DNA of 64,000 nucleotides from Planctomycetota bacterium (GTDB taxonomy: Bacteria; Planctomycetota; UBA1135; JADKAF01). The notes below the pieces were generated by a model. The model was given only the letters and a program-made list of their open reading frames with translations. It did not search any database and had not been told where the DNA came from. Positions 24,208 to 32,540 of this stretch are shown here, piece by piece. The stretch lies in contig JADKAF010000001.1 in the NCBI GenBank assembly GCA_016719295.1, forward strand, positions 992,001-1,056,000, in the 5' to 3' direction. A program made the translations under genes and the position numbers. Every line of letters begins with the position of its first letter. Position 1 is the first letter of the stretch.

Positions 24208-25779
24208 TCAACCACCCGCGGGCGGTCGGCGCGGCGTCTCCTCGGCTTCGGCGAGGAGATAAGCGGTAGCGTACGCGAGCTTCGCGATGCGAACCAGTTT
24301 GTCGATATCGATCTTCTCCACGCGATCGGAGGGCTGGTGGTAGTCGTCGTGGAAGCCCGCGAAGAAGAAGAGGGCGGGCACGCCGCGGCGATGGAAGGAG
24401 TACTGATCGCTGCGCTGCCAGATGTCCTTGCCGCCCTCGAGATCGAGCACGAGGCCGCTCTTCTTCTTGCGATACGCCTCGAGCAGCACCTTCTTCAGAT
24501 CCGGCGCATCCCAGGTCCCGCCGACCTGCAGATTGCCCTTCTCGCCCCGCCCCACCATGTCGAGGTTCAGCATCGCGACGCAGCGCGCGAGCGGGAATGG
24601 CGGCGTCGCCGCGAAGGCATCGGAGCCGATGAGGCCCTTCTCCTCGCCCGAGAACGCGACGAAGACGATGCTGCGCTTCGTCGGCGCCTCAGCGAACGCG
24701 CGCGCGATCGCCAGCAGCGCGCTCGTCCCCGAGGCATTGTCGTCCGCGCCGCGAAAGATCTCGCCGTCGGAGCGCCGCCCGACGTGATCGAAGTGCGCGC
24801 CGATCAGCACGTACTCGTTGGCGCGCTGCGGATCGCTGCCGCGGCGCACGCCGACCACGTTCGGCACGGAGAGCGTCGCGCGCTCCAAGTCGACGCTGAG
24901 CTCGAGGCGACGCCCGTCGGTCACGAGCTTCTCGGCCTTGCGCTTCGACTCATGGCGCTTCTGGAGCGCCTCCAGGTCGAGGCCGAGGACGCGCTCGGCC
25001 GCGGAGCGCGCGAGGTGCGCGATCGGGATGGGCGCCTCCTCGAGGCGTCCCCCGCCGAAGCCGCCGCCGCCGGAAGCGCGCACGAAGTGCGGCAGCTCGA
25101 AGCCGAGCGGCGCGGTCGCCTTCTCGTCGAGGGGCGGGCTCGCGAGCACGAGCGCCACCGCGCCGCGCTCGGCGACGAGCTTCGCCTTGGTATAGATGTC
25201 GGCGTGCGCGGTGGGCTTCGCGCCGTCGAACCACTCGCCTTTCTTTCGCATCCCGGGCTCGAGCCAGAACGCGACCGCGACCTTGCCGCGCAGGTCTACG
25301 CCGATCAGGTCGTCGTACTTGTGGTCGCTGGCCGAGATCGCGTATCCGGCCCACACGACCTCTCCCGCAGCGGGCTTCTCCGAGCTGCGCAGCGCGGGGA
25401 TCCACTCGCTCTCGAGCGCGAGTGGAGCTCTCTGGTCGCCCTGCACGAGCTCCAGCTTGCACGCCGCCGCGACCGGCGAGAGGAACTCTCCGCTCCAGGG
25501 GCGCACATAGCTCGCGCTGGCACCCGCTTCGGCGGGCGGCGGCTCGAGCTTCAGCGCCTCGAAGCGCTGCGAGAGGAACTCCGCGGCGCGCTCGAGCCCC
25601 TTCGAGCCCGTGTCGCGCCCTTCGCGGGCATCCGCGGCGAGGAACTCCAGGTCCTCCTGCACGGACTTCTTCTCGATGGTCGCGTAGCCGGCATCGAGCG
25701 CGTCCTGCGCCCTCGCGAGCGGCGCGCAAGCGAGACCGAAGCCGAGCAGGCACCATCGAAGGGGAGCGATCGCGCTCAT
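24208..25779 (-). CDS. Secreted M28-family zinc aminopeptidase with PA-like insert
   Basis: 523 residues from the ATG at 25779, overlapping the upstream stop (ATGA). A signal peptide ends near ARAQ. A segment with VVWAGYAI...DLIGVDLRGKVAVAFW looks like a protease-associated domain. The M28 zinc site follows in order: IGAHFDHVG (HxD), FRGADDNASGTSALL (metal-bridging Asp), FVAFSGEEKGLIGS (catalytic Glu), NLDMVGR and the C-terminal HDDYHQPSD. Members release N-terminal amino acids from peptides outside the cytoplasm. A Gly-rich loop (SGGGGFGGGR) is inserted before the catalytic part. It is part of the coupled envelope operon. Confidence 0.9.
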   Translation of the reverse strand: MSAIAPLRWCLLGFGLACAPLARAQDALDAGYATIEKKSVQEDLEFLAADAREGRDTGSKGLERAAEFLSQRFEALKLEPPPAEAGASASYVRPWSGEFLSPVAAACKLELVQGDQRAPLALESEWIPALRSSEKPAAGEVVWAGYAISASDHKYDDLIGVDLRGKVAVAFWLEPGMRKKGEWFDGAKPTAHADIYTKAKLVAERGAVALVLASPPLDEKATAPLGFELPHFVRASGGGGFGGGRLEEAPIPIAHLARSAAERVLGLDLEALQKRHESKRKAEKLVTDGRRLELSVDLERATLSVPNVVGVRRGSDPQRANEYVLIGAHFDHVGRRSDGEIFRGADDNASGTSALLAIARAFAEAPTKRSIVFVAFSGEEKGLIGSDAFAATPPFPLARCVAMLNLDMVGRGEKGNLQVGGTWDAPDLKKVLLEAYRKKKSGLVLDLEGGKDIWQRSDQYSFHRRGVPALFFFAGFHDDYHQPSDRVEKIDIDKLVRIAKLAYATAYLLAEAEETPRRPPAGG

Positions 25780-26585
25780 GCGCACCTCTGCGTCTCGGTC
25801 GGCTCGAGCAGGAACACCGCGCCGTCGGCCGCCGCCTGCACCGGCGCGCGGCAGCTCGCAGCGCAGACGCGCACCGCGTCGCGCGGCTCGAGGCTCGGGT
25901 AGAAGTGCGTCAGCACCACGCGGCGCGCCCCCGCGGCGTTTGCGACGCGGGCAACGCGCGACGGCGTGAGATGCCCCTCGACGTAGTGCGCATCGGCGAA
26001 CGAGCACTCGCAGAGCAACCAGTCGGCATCGCGCGCCGCCGCGACGAGCTCGCTCACCTCGTCGGAGTCGCCCGAGTAGCAGAGCACGGCGCCGTTGGCG
26101 AAGCACAAGCGGAAGCAGAGCGCGTGATCGGTGTGGTGCGTCGGATGTGCGCCGAGCGCGAAGCCTTCGCGCTCGATCGCGCGACCGCCGGGCTCGAGCT
26201 CGGTGATCGCGAGGCCTTCCTCGCGCACCCAGCTCCCCCACGTCTTCTGCAGGCTCGCCACCCAGGCGCCGACGCCGCGGGGACCGCAGATCTCGAGAGC
26301 CGGCAGCGCGCCCGCGAGCGCGGGATTGCGGCGCGCGAAGAGCACGGTCGCGACATCGAGGCAGTGATCGGGATGGAAGTGCGTGAGGCAGATGCGCTCG
26401 ATCTCCTCGACTCGCCCGCCGGACGCGCCGTAGCGCGCCAGAGTTCCCGGCCCGGCATCGAGCAAGGTCGTTCGGCCGTGCGGCAATCGCAGCGCATAGC
26501 CCGCCGGCGAGCGAGACGAATGCGGGAGGATGCTGCCGCTGCCGAGGATCAGCAGGCGCGGAGCGCTCGGCGCGCTCGCGCTCAT
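25776..26585 (-). CDS. Metallo-beta-lactamase-fold hydrolase, RNase Z-like
   Basis: 269 residues from the ATG at 26585, overlapping the galE stop (ATGA). It has GTLARYG near the first strand, LTHFHPDHCLDV (HxHxDH metal motif), THHTDHALCFRL, YSGDSDEVSEL, CECSFAD, HLTPSRVARVAN and LTHFYP. The order and spacing resemble the ribonuclease Z/arylsulfatase branch of the MBL fold. RNase Z trims tRNA 3' ends, but the exosite arm is not obvious, so another phosphodiester or ester substrate is possible. No signal peptide. Its position among sugar and cell-wall genes does not settle the role. Confidence 0.82.
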   Translation of the reverse strand: MSASAPSAPRLLILGSGSILPHSSRSPAGYALRLPHGRTTLLDAGPGTLARYGASGGRVEEIERICLTHFHPDHCLDVATVLFARRNPALAGALPALEICGPRGVGAWVASLQKTWGSWVREEGLAITELEPGGRAIEREGFALGAHPTHHTDHALCFRLCFANGAVLCYSGDSDEVSELVAAARDADWLLCECSFADAHYVEGHLTPSRVARVANAAGARRVVLTHFYPSLEPRDAVRVCAASCRAPVQAAADGAVFLLEPTETQRCA

Positions 26586-27589
26586 CGGAGGCCCTCGCTG
26601 TAGCCGCGCGGGTGCGAGCGATGCCAGGCCCACGCCGTCTCGACGACCGCGCGCAAGCTGGCGTAGCGCGGCTTCCAGCCGAGCTCGCGCGCGGCGCGCG
26701 AGCCGTCGGCGACGAGCTCCGGCGGATCTCCGAGCCGTCGCGGAGCGATGCGGAACGGCACGCGCAAGCCGCTCACCTCCTCCACCGTGCGGATCACCTC
26801 GCGCACGCTGGAGCCGACGCCGGTGCCGAGGTTCCACGCCCGCTGGCCGGGCTCGTGCGCGGTGATCGCCTCCAGCGCGAGGAGGTGCGCTTCGGCGAGG
26901 TCGGAGACGTGCACGTAGTCGCGCACGCAGGTGCCGTCGCGCGTCGGATAGTCGTCGCCGAACACTTGGAGCCCGGGCTTCAAGCCCTGCGCGGCTTGGA
27001 TCGCGAGCGGGATGAGATGCGTCTCCGGATCGTGGTGCTCGCCGATCGACCCGCTCGCATGCGCACCCGCGGCGTTGAAGTAGCGCAGGCATGCCGAGCG
27101 CAGGCCGTGCGCTCGCGCGTAGTCGGCGAGGATCTGCTCCACGAAGAGCTTCGAGCGGCCATAGGGGTTGATCGGGCGCTGCGGATGCTCCTCGTCCATC
27201 GGCGTGCGCACGGGATCGCCGTAGGTCGCGCAGCTCGAGGAGAAGACGAAGGCCGTGACCTTCGCGGCGCGCAGCGCCTCCAGCAGCTCGACGGTGCGGG
27301 CGACGTTCGCGCGGTAGTACGCGCCCGGCTCGCGCACCGACTCCCCCACGTAGCAGCGCGCCGCGAAGTGCAGGACGCCATCGAAGCGCCGCGCGCCGAG
27401 CAGCGCGTCCATGCGCCCTCGATCGGCGATGTCGTAGACGTGCAGGGCAACGTCGCGCGGCACCGCTTCGCGATGCCCCTCGGAGAGATCGTCGACGATC
27501 TCCACGGCGTAGCCGCGCTCGAGGAGTGCCCGCACCGCGTGGCTGCCGACGAAGCCCGCGCCACCCGTGACCAGAACGCGGCGGCTCAT
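26582..27589 (-). CDS. galE: UDP-glucose 4-epimerase
   Basis: 335 residues from the ATG at 27589, overlapping the upstream stop (ATGA). An extended SDR: VTGGAGFVGSH (NAD-binding GxxGxxG), the catalytic SSSCATYG and YGRSK (Y-x-x-x-K), RYFNAAGAH, EHHDPETHLIP, DGTCVRDYVHVSDLA and WNLGTGVGSSVREV. These are typical of GalE, which interconverts UDP-glucose and UDP-galactose, providing sugars for LPS or exopolysaccharide. Length is normal (about 330-340). Its operon partners are envelope genes, consistent with surface-glycan supply. Confidence 0.9.
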   Translation of the reverse strand: MSRRVLVTGGAGFVGSHAVRALLERGYAVEIVDDLSEGHREAVPRDVALHVYDIADRGRMDALLGARRFDGVLHFAARCYVGESVREPGAYYRANVARTVELLEALRAAKVTAFVFSSSCATYGDPVRTPMDEEHPQRPINPYGRSKLFVEQILADYARAHGLRSACLRYFNAAGAHASGSIGEHHDPETHLIPLAIQAAQGLKPGLQVFGDDYPTRDGTCVRDYVHVSDLAEAHLLALEAITAHEPGQRAWNLGTGVGSSVREVIRTVEEVSGLRVPFRIAPRRLGDPPELVADGSRAARELGWKPRYASLRAVVETAWAWHRSHPRGYSEGLR

Positions 27590-29298
27590 CGCAGCTTCGA
27601 TCCGTCGGCCGTGCTGGCGGCGCGCCTCTCGCGCCAACGCGCGACCTTCTCGCGCCACTCCTGCTGCTTCTTGAGCCGCGACTCGGGCTTCTCGTCGAGA
27701 TACGCGCCGTCGCCGACGACCACGATCTGACCGGTGATGCGCTCCAGAGCTGCGTCCGACGCGTGGAAGAGCAGCGGCTCGCCGCCGAGGCAGTCGAGCA
27801 GCACGTCGACCGAAGCGTCGGAGGCCGTGGGCTCGAAGGCTTCGCAGCAGGCCGCGCGCACGTTGGTCTGCTCCTTCTCGTTGCGCGCCAACCAGATCAG
27901 GAAGCGCTCCGCTTGCTCGGGCACCGCCCACGCCTGCAGCACGCGCGGCGCCCAGATGCGCACGCGCGGATCGGGGTCCTTCACCAAGATGGTCACGAGC
28001 TGGCCGAGCGCGTTGTTGTCCGCGGGCGGTCGATCGATCGTCAGCTTCTGCGCCGCGTCGATGCGCTGCTCGACGCTGAACTGCTGGGGGTTCCTCAGCG
28101 TGGTCAGGAGCTCTTCGCGCGTGTACTGGAGCTTCCTGCCGGCGGCGCGCTCGCGCATGACGAGCTCCAAGCGATCCTCGAGCGCCTGCTTCCCTTGCGG
28201 GCCGAGATCCTCTGCGAAGAACTTCGGCGGCGCTTCGGCCAGCACGCGGCGGAAGACGGCCTCGGCCTCCTCGAAGCGATTTCCGCGCCGCAGCAGCTCC
28301 GCGTAGCGCACCATCTGCAGCCAGCCGCCCTGCAAGCGCGGCAGGATCTCCTGGAGCTGGCGGATCGAGTCGTCGAGGCGACCCAGCTCCTCGTACGCCG
28401 CGGCGAGGCGCAAGCGCAGCTGGTCGTTCTCGGGGTGCTTCGCGACGACCGGCTCCAGGATGCGCACGACTTCGCTCGACTCCTCTTTCTTCGCGTGGTG
28501 CTCGGCGAGCCAGAGCGCCGCGGGCTCCTCTCCGCGTCCCGCGGCGAGCGCCTCCACCATCAGCGTGTACGCCTTCTCGCTCTGCCCGAGCTTGTCGTGC
28601 GTGTACGCGAGATAGAACGCGACCTCGGGATCGCTGCGATCCTCGGCCCACGCCTCCGCGAGCAGCGTCTGCGCTTCGGCCCACTCCTCGAAGCGGAAGT
28701 GCCAGAGCCCCATCGCCGCGCGCGCGAGCGAGAAGCGCGGCTGATGGCGCAGCGCGACCTCGTAGCGGTAGCGCGCCTCCGAGCTGCGCCCCGCGAGCAG
28801 CAGCGCTCTTCCGTAGAGGTAATGCTCGACCGCACCGGCCTCGACTTCCTTCGCCGGTCGGTAGCGCTCGGCGAAGGCGAGGAGCTGCGCTTCGTCCTGC
28901 GCCGGTAGCGCAGCGTGCTCCGCGTCCTGCTTGGCGCGCAGCTCGCGCGCGCGAGCCAGCATCGCGCGGATCGCCTCCGCCTCGGAGGGATCCTGCGCCG
29001 CTCGGGGCGGCTCCTCCGGACGCGGCTTCGAGGGCGCGTTGCCGAGCTCGCGCTCGACCCCCTCCAGCCGTTCCATGCTGGTCTGGCTCGGCGCGGCCTG
29101 CTTCGCGGTGCCGCCGCCGCACGCGCAGAGGAGCAGCATTCCGAGCACGCCGAGGATCCTCGCGCCCGCGGACGGCGGCCGCAGTGCCGCGAGCTTCGGA
29201 ACGGCGATCTCGGCGTCCCGCCGAGGTACTTCCGCCGGCCCGAGGGACGGCTTCGACAGGCTGCCGAGCCGCGCGTTCCCTTCGGCGCGACGGCTCAC
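27586..29298 (-). CDS. TPR lipoprotein with C-terminal HEAT-like region
   Basis: 570 residues from the GTG at 29298, overlapping the previous stop (GTGA). The N-terminus is long before a hydrophobic stretch LGVLGMLLLCAC (lipobox LCAC, Cys near 60), so the true start could be later, but no better start is seen. TPR-like helices run from about 120 to 360: EHYLYGRALLLAGRSSEARY, PEVAFYLAYTHDKLGQSEKA and NDQLRLRLAAAYEELGRLDD. The C-terminal part has HEAT-like segments (DPDPRVRIWAPRVLQAW). This looks like a scaffold in the periplasm or outer membrane. Partner unknown; second gene of the operon. Confidence 0.75.
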   Translation of the reverse strand: MSRRAEGNARLGSLSKPSLGPAEVPRRDAEIAVPKLAALRPPSAGARILGVLGMLLLCACGGGTAKQAAPSQTSMERLEGVERELGNAPSKPRPEEPPRAAQDPSEAEAIRAMLARARELRAKQDAEHAALPAQDEAQLLAFAERYRPAKEVEAGAVEHYLYGRALLLAGRSSEARYRYEVALRHQPRFSLARAAMGLWHFRFEEWAEAQTLLAEAWAEDRSDPEVAFYLAYTHDKLGQSEKAYTLMVEALAAGRGEEPAALWLAEHHAKKEESSEVVRILEPVVAKHPENDQLRLRLAAAYEELGRLDDSIRQLQEILPRLQGGWLQMVRYAELLRRGNRFEEAEAVFRRVLAEAPPKFFAEDLGPQGKQALEDRLELVMRERAAGRKLQYTREELLTTLRNPQQFSVEQRIDAAQKLTIDRPPADNNALGQLVTILVKDPDPRVRIWAPRVLQAWAVPEQAERFLIWLARNEKEQTNVRAACCEAFEPTASDASVDVLLDCLGGEPLLFHASDAALERITGQIVVVGDGAYLDEKPESRLKKQQEWREKVARWRERRAASTADGSKLR

Positions 29299-30443
29299 GA
29301 GGACACCGCGAAGATGCGCGCGCTGCGCTCGAGCGTCCCCTTCGTCGAGAGCTCGAGCAGCACCTGTGCGGGCCCTTCCGCCCCGCGCGCTTCGACGCGC
29401 AGCTCGAACTCCCCGGTCAGCGCGCACGACTGCACGACGCGGCGCGTGCGATCGAAGATGAGGCGTCCGCGCGCGCGGAGCTTCCCGGTCCAAGGCAGCG
29501 CTTGCGCCGGGCCCTCCGCGCTCGCGTTCGCGCTGTCGGTCTGCACCGCGGCTTCGTCTTCGGTGAGCGGCTTCGCCGCTTGGCTCCGGTAGACCTCCGC
29601 TGCGTCGAGATCGAGCGAGAGCTCGACGGCGATCGTCGCCGTCCCGTCGTCCGCGCTCTCCAAGCGCGCGGTACCGGTGCACGCCGCGCGAGCGAGAAGC
29701 ACGGCGAGCGGATCGGCCTGGCGCGCTTCCTCGGCGATCCCACCGGGATAGCCTTCGGCGCGCGGGAACGGGAATCCATCGAGGCTGCCGAGCAACGCGC
29801 GCGCGGCGGTCGCATCGAGCGGCCAGCTCGCGCCGAGGGCCACGGGCTGCGACGGGAGGCAGCTCTCGAAGCGCGCCTCCAGGACGCAGAGCGAGAGGTC
29901 GGCCGCGGCGGGCTCCGCGGGCGGCTCCTGGCCGGGCTGCGCGGGCTTCGGCCGCAAGCTCGCCGTCACCGCGCCGCTCTCGCCGCGCGCCAAGCTCGCG
30001 CTGCGTCCGACGAGGGGCGAGGCGAAGCGCTTCACTCGCCGACCACGCTCGGCGCCTTGCTCATCGACGCGCAGCGACGCCTCGAGCTGCTTCCACGTGC
30101 GCGCCAGGCGCGTCACCTTCGCCGCCCCATCGCGTTCCTCGACGGCCTCGAGCGCATCCTCGAAGCCGCGCTCGGTGCGCAAGGTGCGCTGAAAGCCGAG
30201 CGCGCTCGATCCGCGGCTCGCGCCGGCGTCGATCAGGACCTCTTCGCCCGCGCGGAGGCGCAAGCTCACGAGCTCGTCGCTCCAGCGGCTCTTCTCGCTC
30301 ACCTCGAAGCGCTCTCCGGAGCGCGCGAGTGGGCGCAGATCGAGGGTCTCGGGCGCGGCCTCCTGTGCCGCGAGAGGAGCCGCGGAGAGGAGCGCTCCGA
30401 TAACAGCGGAGCGGCGGGGAGAGAGAGCGAGTTTGGCGATCAT
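29295..30443 (-). CDS. Secreted protein of unknown function, first gene of the operon
   Basis: 382 residues from the ATG at 30443. A TTG 15 bp upstream is possible but less likely. The signal peptide (AVIGALLSAAPLAAQ) is followed by a predominantly beta-rich region with a repeated pattern of charged strands (RFEVSEKSRWSDELVSLRLR, TGKLRARGRLIFDRTRRVV). The middle contains a Pro-rich linker (KPAQPGQEPPAEPAAA). No known family recognised. It directly follows the promoter at 30480-30507 and is translationally coupled to the TPR lipoprotein gene. A role in an envelope complex with that lipoprotein is an inference. Confidence 0.65.
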   Translation of the reverse strand: MIAKLALSPRRSAVIGALLSAAPLAAQEAAPETLDLRPLARSGERFEVSEKSRWSDELVSLRLRAGEEVLIDAGASRGSSALGFQRTLRTERGFEDALEAVEERDGAAKVTRLARTWKQLEASLRVDEQGAERGRRVKRFASPLVGRSASLARGESGAVTASLRPKPAQPGQEPPAEPAAADLSLCVLEARFESCLPSQPVALGASWPLDATAARALLGSLDGFPFPRAEGYPGGIAEEARQADPLAVLLARAACTGTARLESADDGTATIAVELSLDLDAAEVYRSQAAKPLTEDEAAVQTDSANASAEGPAQALPWTGKLRARGRLIFDRTRRVVQSCALTGEFELRVEARGAEGPAQVLLELSTKGTLERSARIFAVSS

Positions 30444-30479
30444 CGAGCGGCTTCCCAAGAGCTTCGGCGAGGCCCGCGG

Positions 30480-30507
30480 ATTCTAGATGTGGGGTCGGGT
30501 GCGTCAA
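30480..30507 (-). promoter_or_regulatory. Near-consensus sigma-70 promoter for the eight-gene operon
   Basis: On the minus strand, TTGACG (30507-30502), a 16-bp spacer, then TAGAAT (30485-30480). The -35 box overlaps the aroA stop codon. It lies 37 bp before the ATG at 30443. The same layout, TTGACA-N16-TAGAAT, occurs before rpsB, which supports both calls. Confidence 0.7.
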
Positions 30508-31784
30508 TCGACGCAGCCGGGTGCGATCCGCGCGAGCTGCTCGAAGAAACGCGGGCAGGACTTCGCGACGCAGCTCGGCTCCTCGATCGCCACCTCGTCG
30601 AGGACGAGTCCGAGCAGGGCGAAGGCCATCGCCAGCCGGTGGTCGCCGTAGGTGTGGAAGAGGACGCCGCGGTGGACGGGACCCTCGATCGCCAGCTCGT
30701 CCGCACCGACCTCGCAGCGCGCGCCCGCGCGGCGGAGCTCCGTGGCCAGCGCCGCCAGCCGATCGCTCTCCTTCGCGCGCAGCGCGGCGACCCCGCGCAG
30801 GCGCGAGCGCGCGGGCATCGCCGCGGCGAGGACCGCGAAGGCCGGCGCGAGATCGGGCGCGTCGACGAAGCTGGCGTCGAGGGCTCCTTCTGCGCGACCT
30901 CGCGCGAAGGCCCCCGCCGCATCGAAGCCCGTCTCGACGCCGAGCTCGCGCAGCAGCAAGAGGCTCGCGAGATCGCCTTGGGCGCTCCGCTCGTGCAAGC
31001 CCCGGACGCGCACCTCGCCGCCGGTCAGCGCCGCCGCGACGAAGAAGAAGGCCGCGCCCGAGGCGTCGGGCTCGACCTCGTAGAGGCGCGGCGAGCGATA
31101 GCGCGCGCCTTCGCGCACACGCCACGCCCGCCCGTCGCTCTCCACCGCGACGCCGAAGTCCCGCATGACGCTGCGCGTCCACTCGACGTAGGGTCGCGAC
31201 CGCGCCTCGCCCACCGGCACGAGCTCGAGATCGCCTCGCTCGAGCAACGGAGCGACGAGCAGCAGACCCGAGAGGAACTGGCTCGAGACCGCCGAAGGCA
31301 CGCGCAGGGCCGCGCCGCTGAGCCCGTGCGCGTGGAGCGTCCAGGGCAGAGCCCCGCCGCGCTCCGTCTCGACGCGAGCCCCTAGCTCGGTGAGCGCATG
31401 CGCGAGCGGTAGGTGCGGGCGCTCGCGCAGCCTCCCGCGGCCGTCCAAGCGAAATACGCCACGGCCGGCCGCTAGGAATGGCGGGAGGAAGCGCGCGACC
31501 GTTCCGGCCTCGCCGAGGTCGATCGAGACCGCCCCGCCCCCCGCCGCGCGCTTGCGTCCGGCGACGCGCCAGCAGCCGGAGTCGACCTCGATGGCGACGC
31601 CGGCGGTCCGCAGCGCGTCGCGCAGCACGAGCGAGTCCGCCGCGGGATCGGCCACGAGGAGCTCGGTCGACTGCTCCGCTCCGGCGGCGCAGAGGAGGGC
31701 GCGCGCGAGCGCGGACTTCGAGCTCGAGACGCGCGCCTCGCCGGAGACCGGCCCCACCGGTCGGATGCGGAGAACCTCGTGCAC
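30504..31784 (-). CDS. aroA: 3-phosphoshikimate 1-carboxyvinyltransferase (EPSP synthase)
   Basis: 426 residues from the GTG at 31784. EPSPS landmarks in order: SSSKSALARALLCAAGA (substrate-binding Lys-Ser), GEAGTVARFLPP (the usual GNAGTxxR), VSSQFLSGLLLVAPL, RPYVEWTRSVM, VEPDASGAAFFFVAA, LRAKESDRLAALATEL and HTYGDHRLAMAFALLGL. It transfers enolpyruvate from PEP to shikimate-3-phosphate in aromatic amino acid synthesis. Length is typical. It is divergent from the ECF sigma gene at 31878, sharing about 93 bp. Its stop overlaps the -35 box of the next operon. The asparagine of GNAGT is Glu here, a notable deviation. Confidence 0.9.
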   Translation of the reverse strand: MHEVLRIRPVGPVSGEARVSSSKSALARALLCAAGAEQSTELLVADPAADSLVLRDALRTAGVAIEVDSGCWRVAGRKRAAGGGAVSIDLGEAGTVARFLPPFLAAGRGVFRLDGRGRLRERPHLPLAHALTELGARVETERGGALPWTLHAHGLSGAALRVPSAVSSQFLSGLLLVAPLLERGDLELVPVGEARSRPYVEWTRSVMRDFGVAVESDGRAWRVREGARYRSPRLYEVEPDASGAAFFFVAAALTGGEVRVRGLHERSAQGDLASLLLLRELGVETGFDAAGAFARGRAEGALDASFVDAPDLAPAFAVLAAAMPARSRLRGVAALRAKESDRLAALATELRRAGARCEVGADELAIEGPVHRGVLFHTYGDHRLAMAFALLGLVLDEVAIEEPSCVAKSCPRFFEQLARIAPGCVD

Positions 31785-31877
31785 GCAGCCCTCACCTCCG
31801 CGCTCCGCGATGGGTCTTGCGGAGAGCGCGCCCAGAGTAGACTCCGGGAGAACCGCGAGCCACGAGCTGCACCTGCC

Positions 31878-32540
31878 TTGAACTCCGAACCTACGCAGCG
31901 CTCTCCCGAAGACGCCGCTGAAGAAGATCTGGTGCGCCGCGCCGTGGCAGGCGAGCGCGAAGCGCTGGAGCGCCTCTTCGCCTCGCAGCTCCAGCCCGTG
32001 CACGCCTGGGTCCGCCAACGCCTCGGGCCGCAGCTCCGCGCGCGCGTCGACACGCAGGATCTCGCGCAGTCCTCTCTGGCCGAGGCCTTCCGCGATCTCG
32101 GCGGCTTCGAGTGGCGCGGTCGCGAGTCGTTCCGCCGCTGGCTGCGCCGCATCGTCGAGAACAAGATCCGTCAGAAGGCGATCTTCTTCCGACGTCGCAA
32201 GCGCGACGCGGGGCGCGAGCTCCGCGCTCACGAGGACTCCGCGGCTCGCGCTCCCGCGGACTTCGGCATCGAGCCGAAGACGCCTTCGCACATCCTCGAT
32301 CGGCGCGACGAGCTCGCGGCCGTGGAGCGAGCGATGGAGCGCCTGCCGCAGGAGTACCGCGAGGTCGTGCGCATGGCGCGGCTCGAGCACCTGCCGTATC
32401 GCGAGATCGGCGAGCGCATGGGCGGTCGCTCCGAGGACGCGGTGCGGAAGCTCCTCATGCGCGCGCTGCTCAAGCTGACGCAGCTCGTCGACGGCGAGCG
32501 CGGTGGAGCGGCCGCCAGCGAAGCCGAGGGCGCGCCTTGA
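31878..32540 (+). CDS. ECF-like RNA polymerase sigma factor, planctomycete type
   Basis: 220 residues from a TTG at 31878, as no ATG or GTG occurs in frame before region 2. The open frame extends upstream to 31779, across the aroA start. Region 2: LVRRAVAGEREALERLF, then RVDTQDLAQSSLAEAFRDL and FRRWLRRIVENKIRQKAIFF. Region 4: RLPQEYREVVRMARLEHLPY, then REIGERMGGRSEDAVRKLL (HTH). The DTQDLAQS motif and adjacent kinase gene are characteristic of planctomycete-specific sigma-70 subfamilies. It overlaps the kinase gene (TTGA), suggesting translational coupling and a phosphorylation-controlled sigma factor. Confidence 0.88.
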   Translation: MNSEPTQRSPEDAAEEDLVRRAVAGEREALERLFASQLQPVHAWVRQRLGPQLRARVDTQDLAQSSLAEAFRDLGGFEWRGRESFRRWLRRIVENKIRQKAIFFRRRKRDAGRELRAHEDSAARAPADFGIEPKTPSHILDRRDELAAVERAMERLPQEYREVVRMARLEHLPYREIGERMGGRSEDAVRKLLMRALLKLTQLVDGERGGAAASEAEGAP

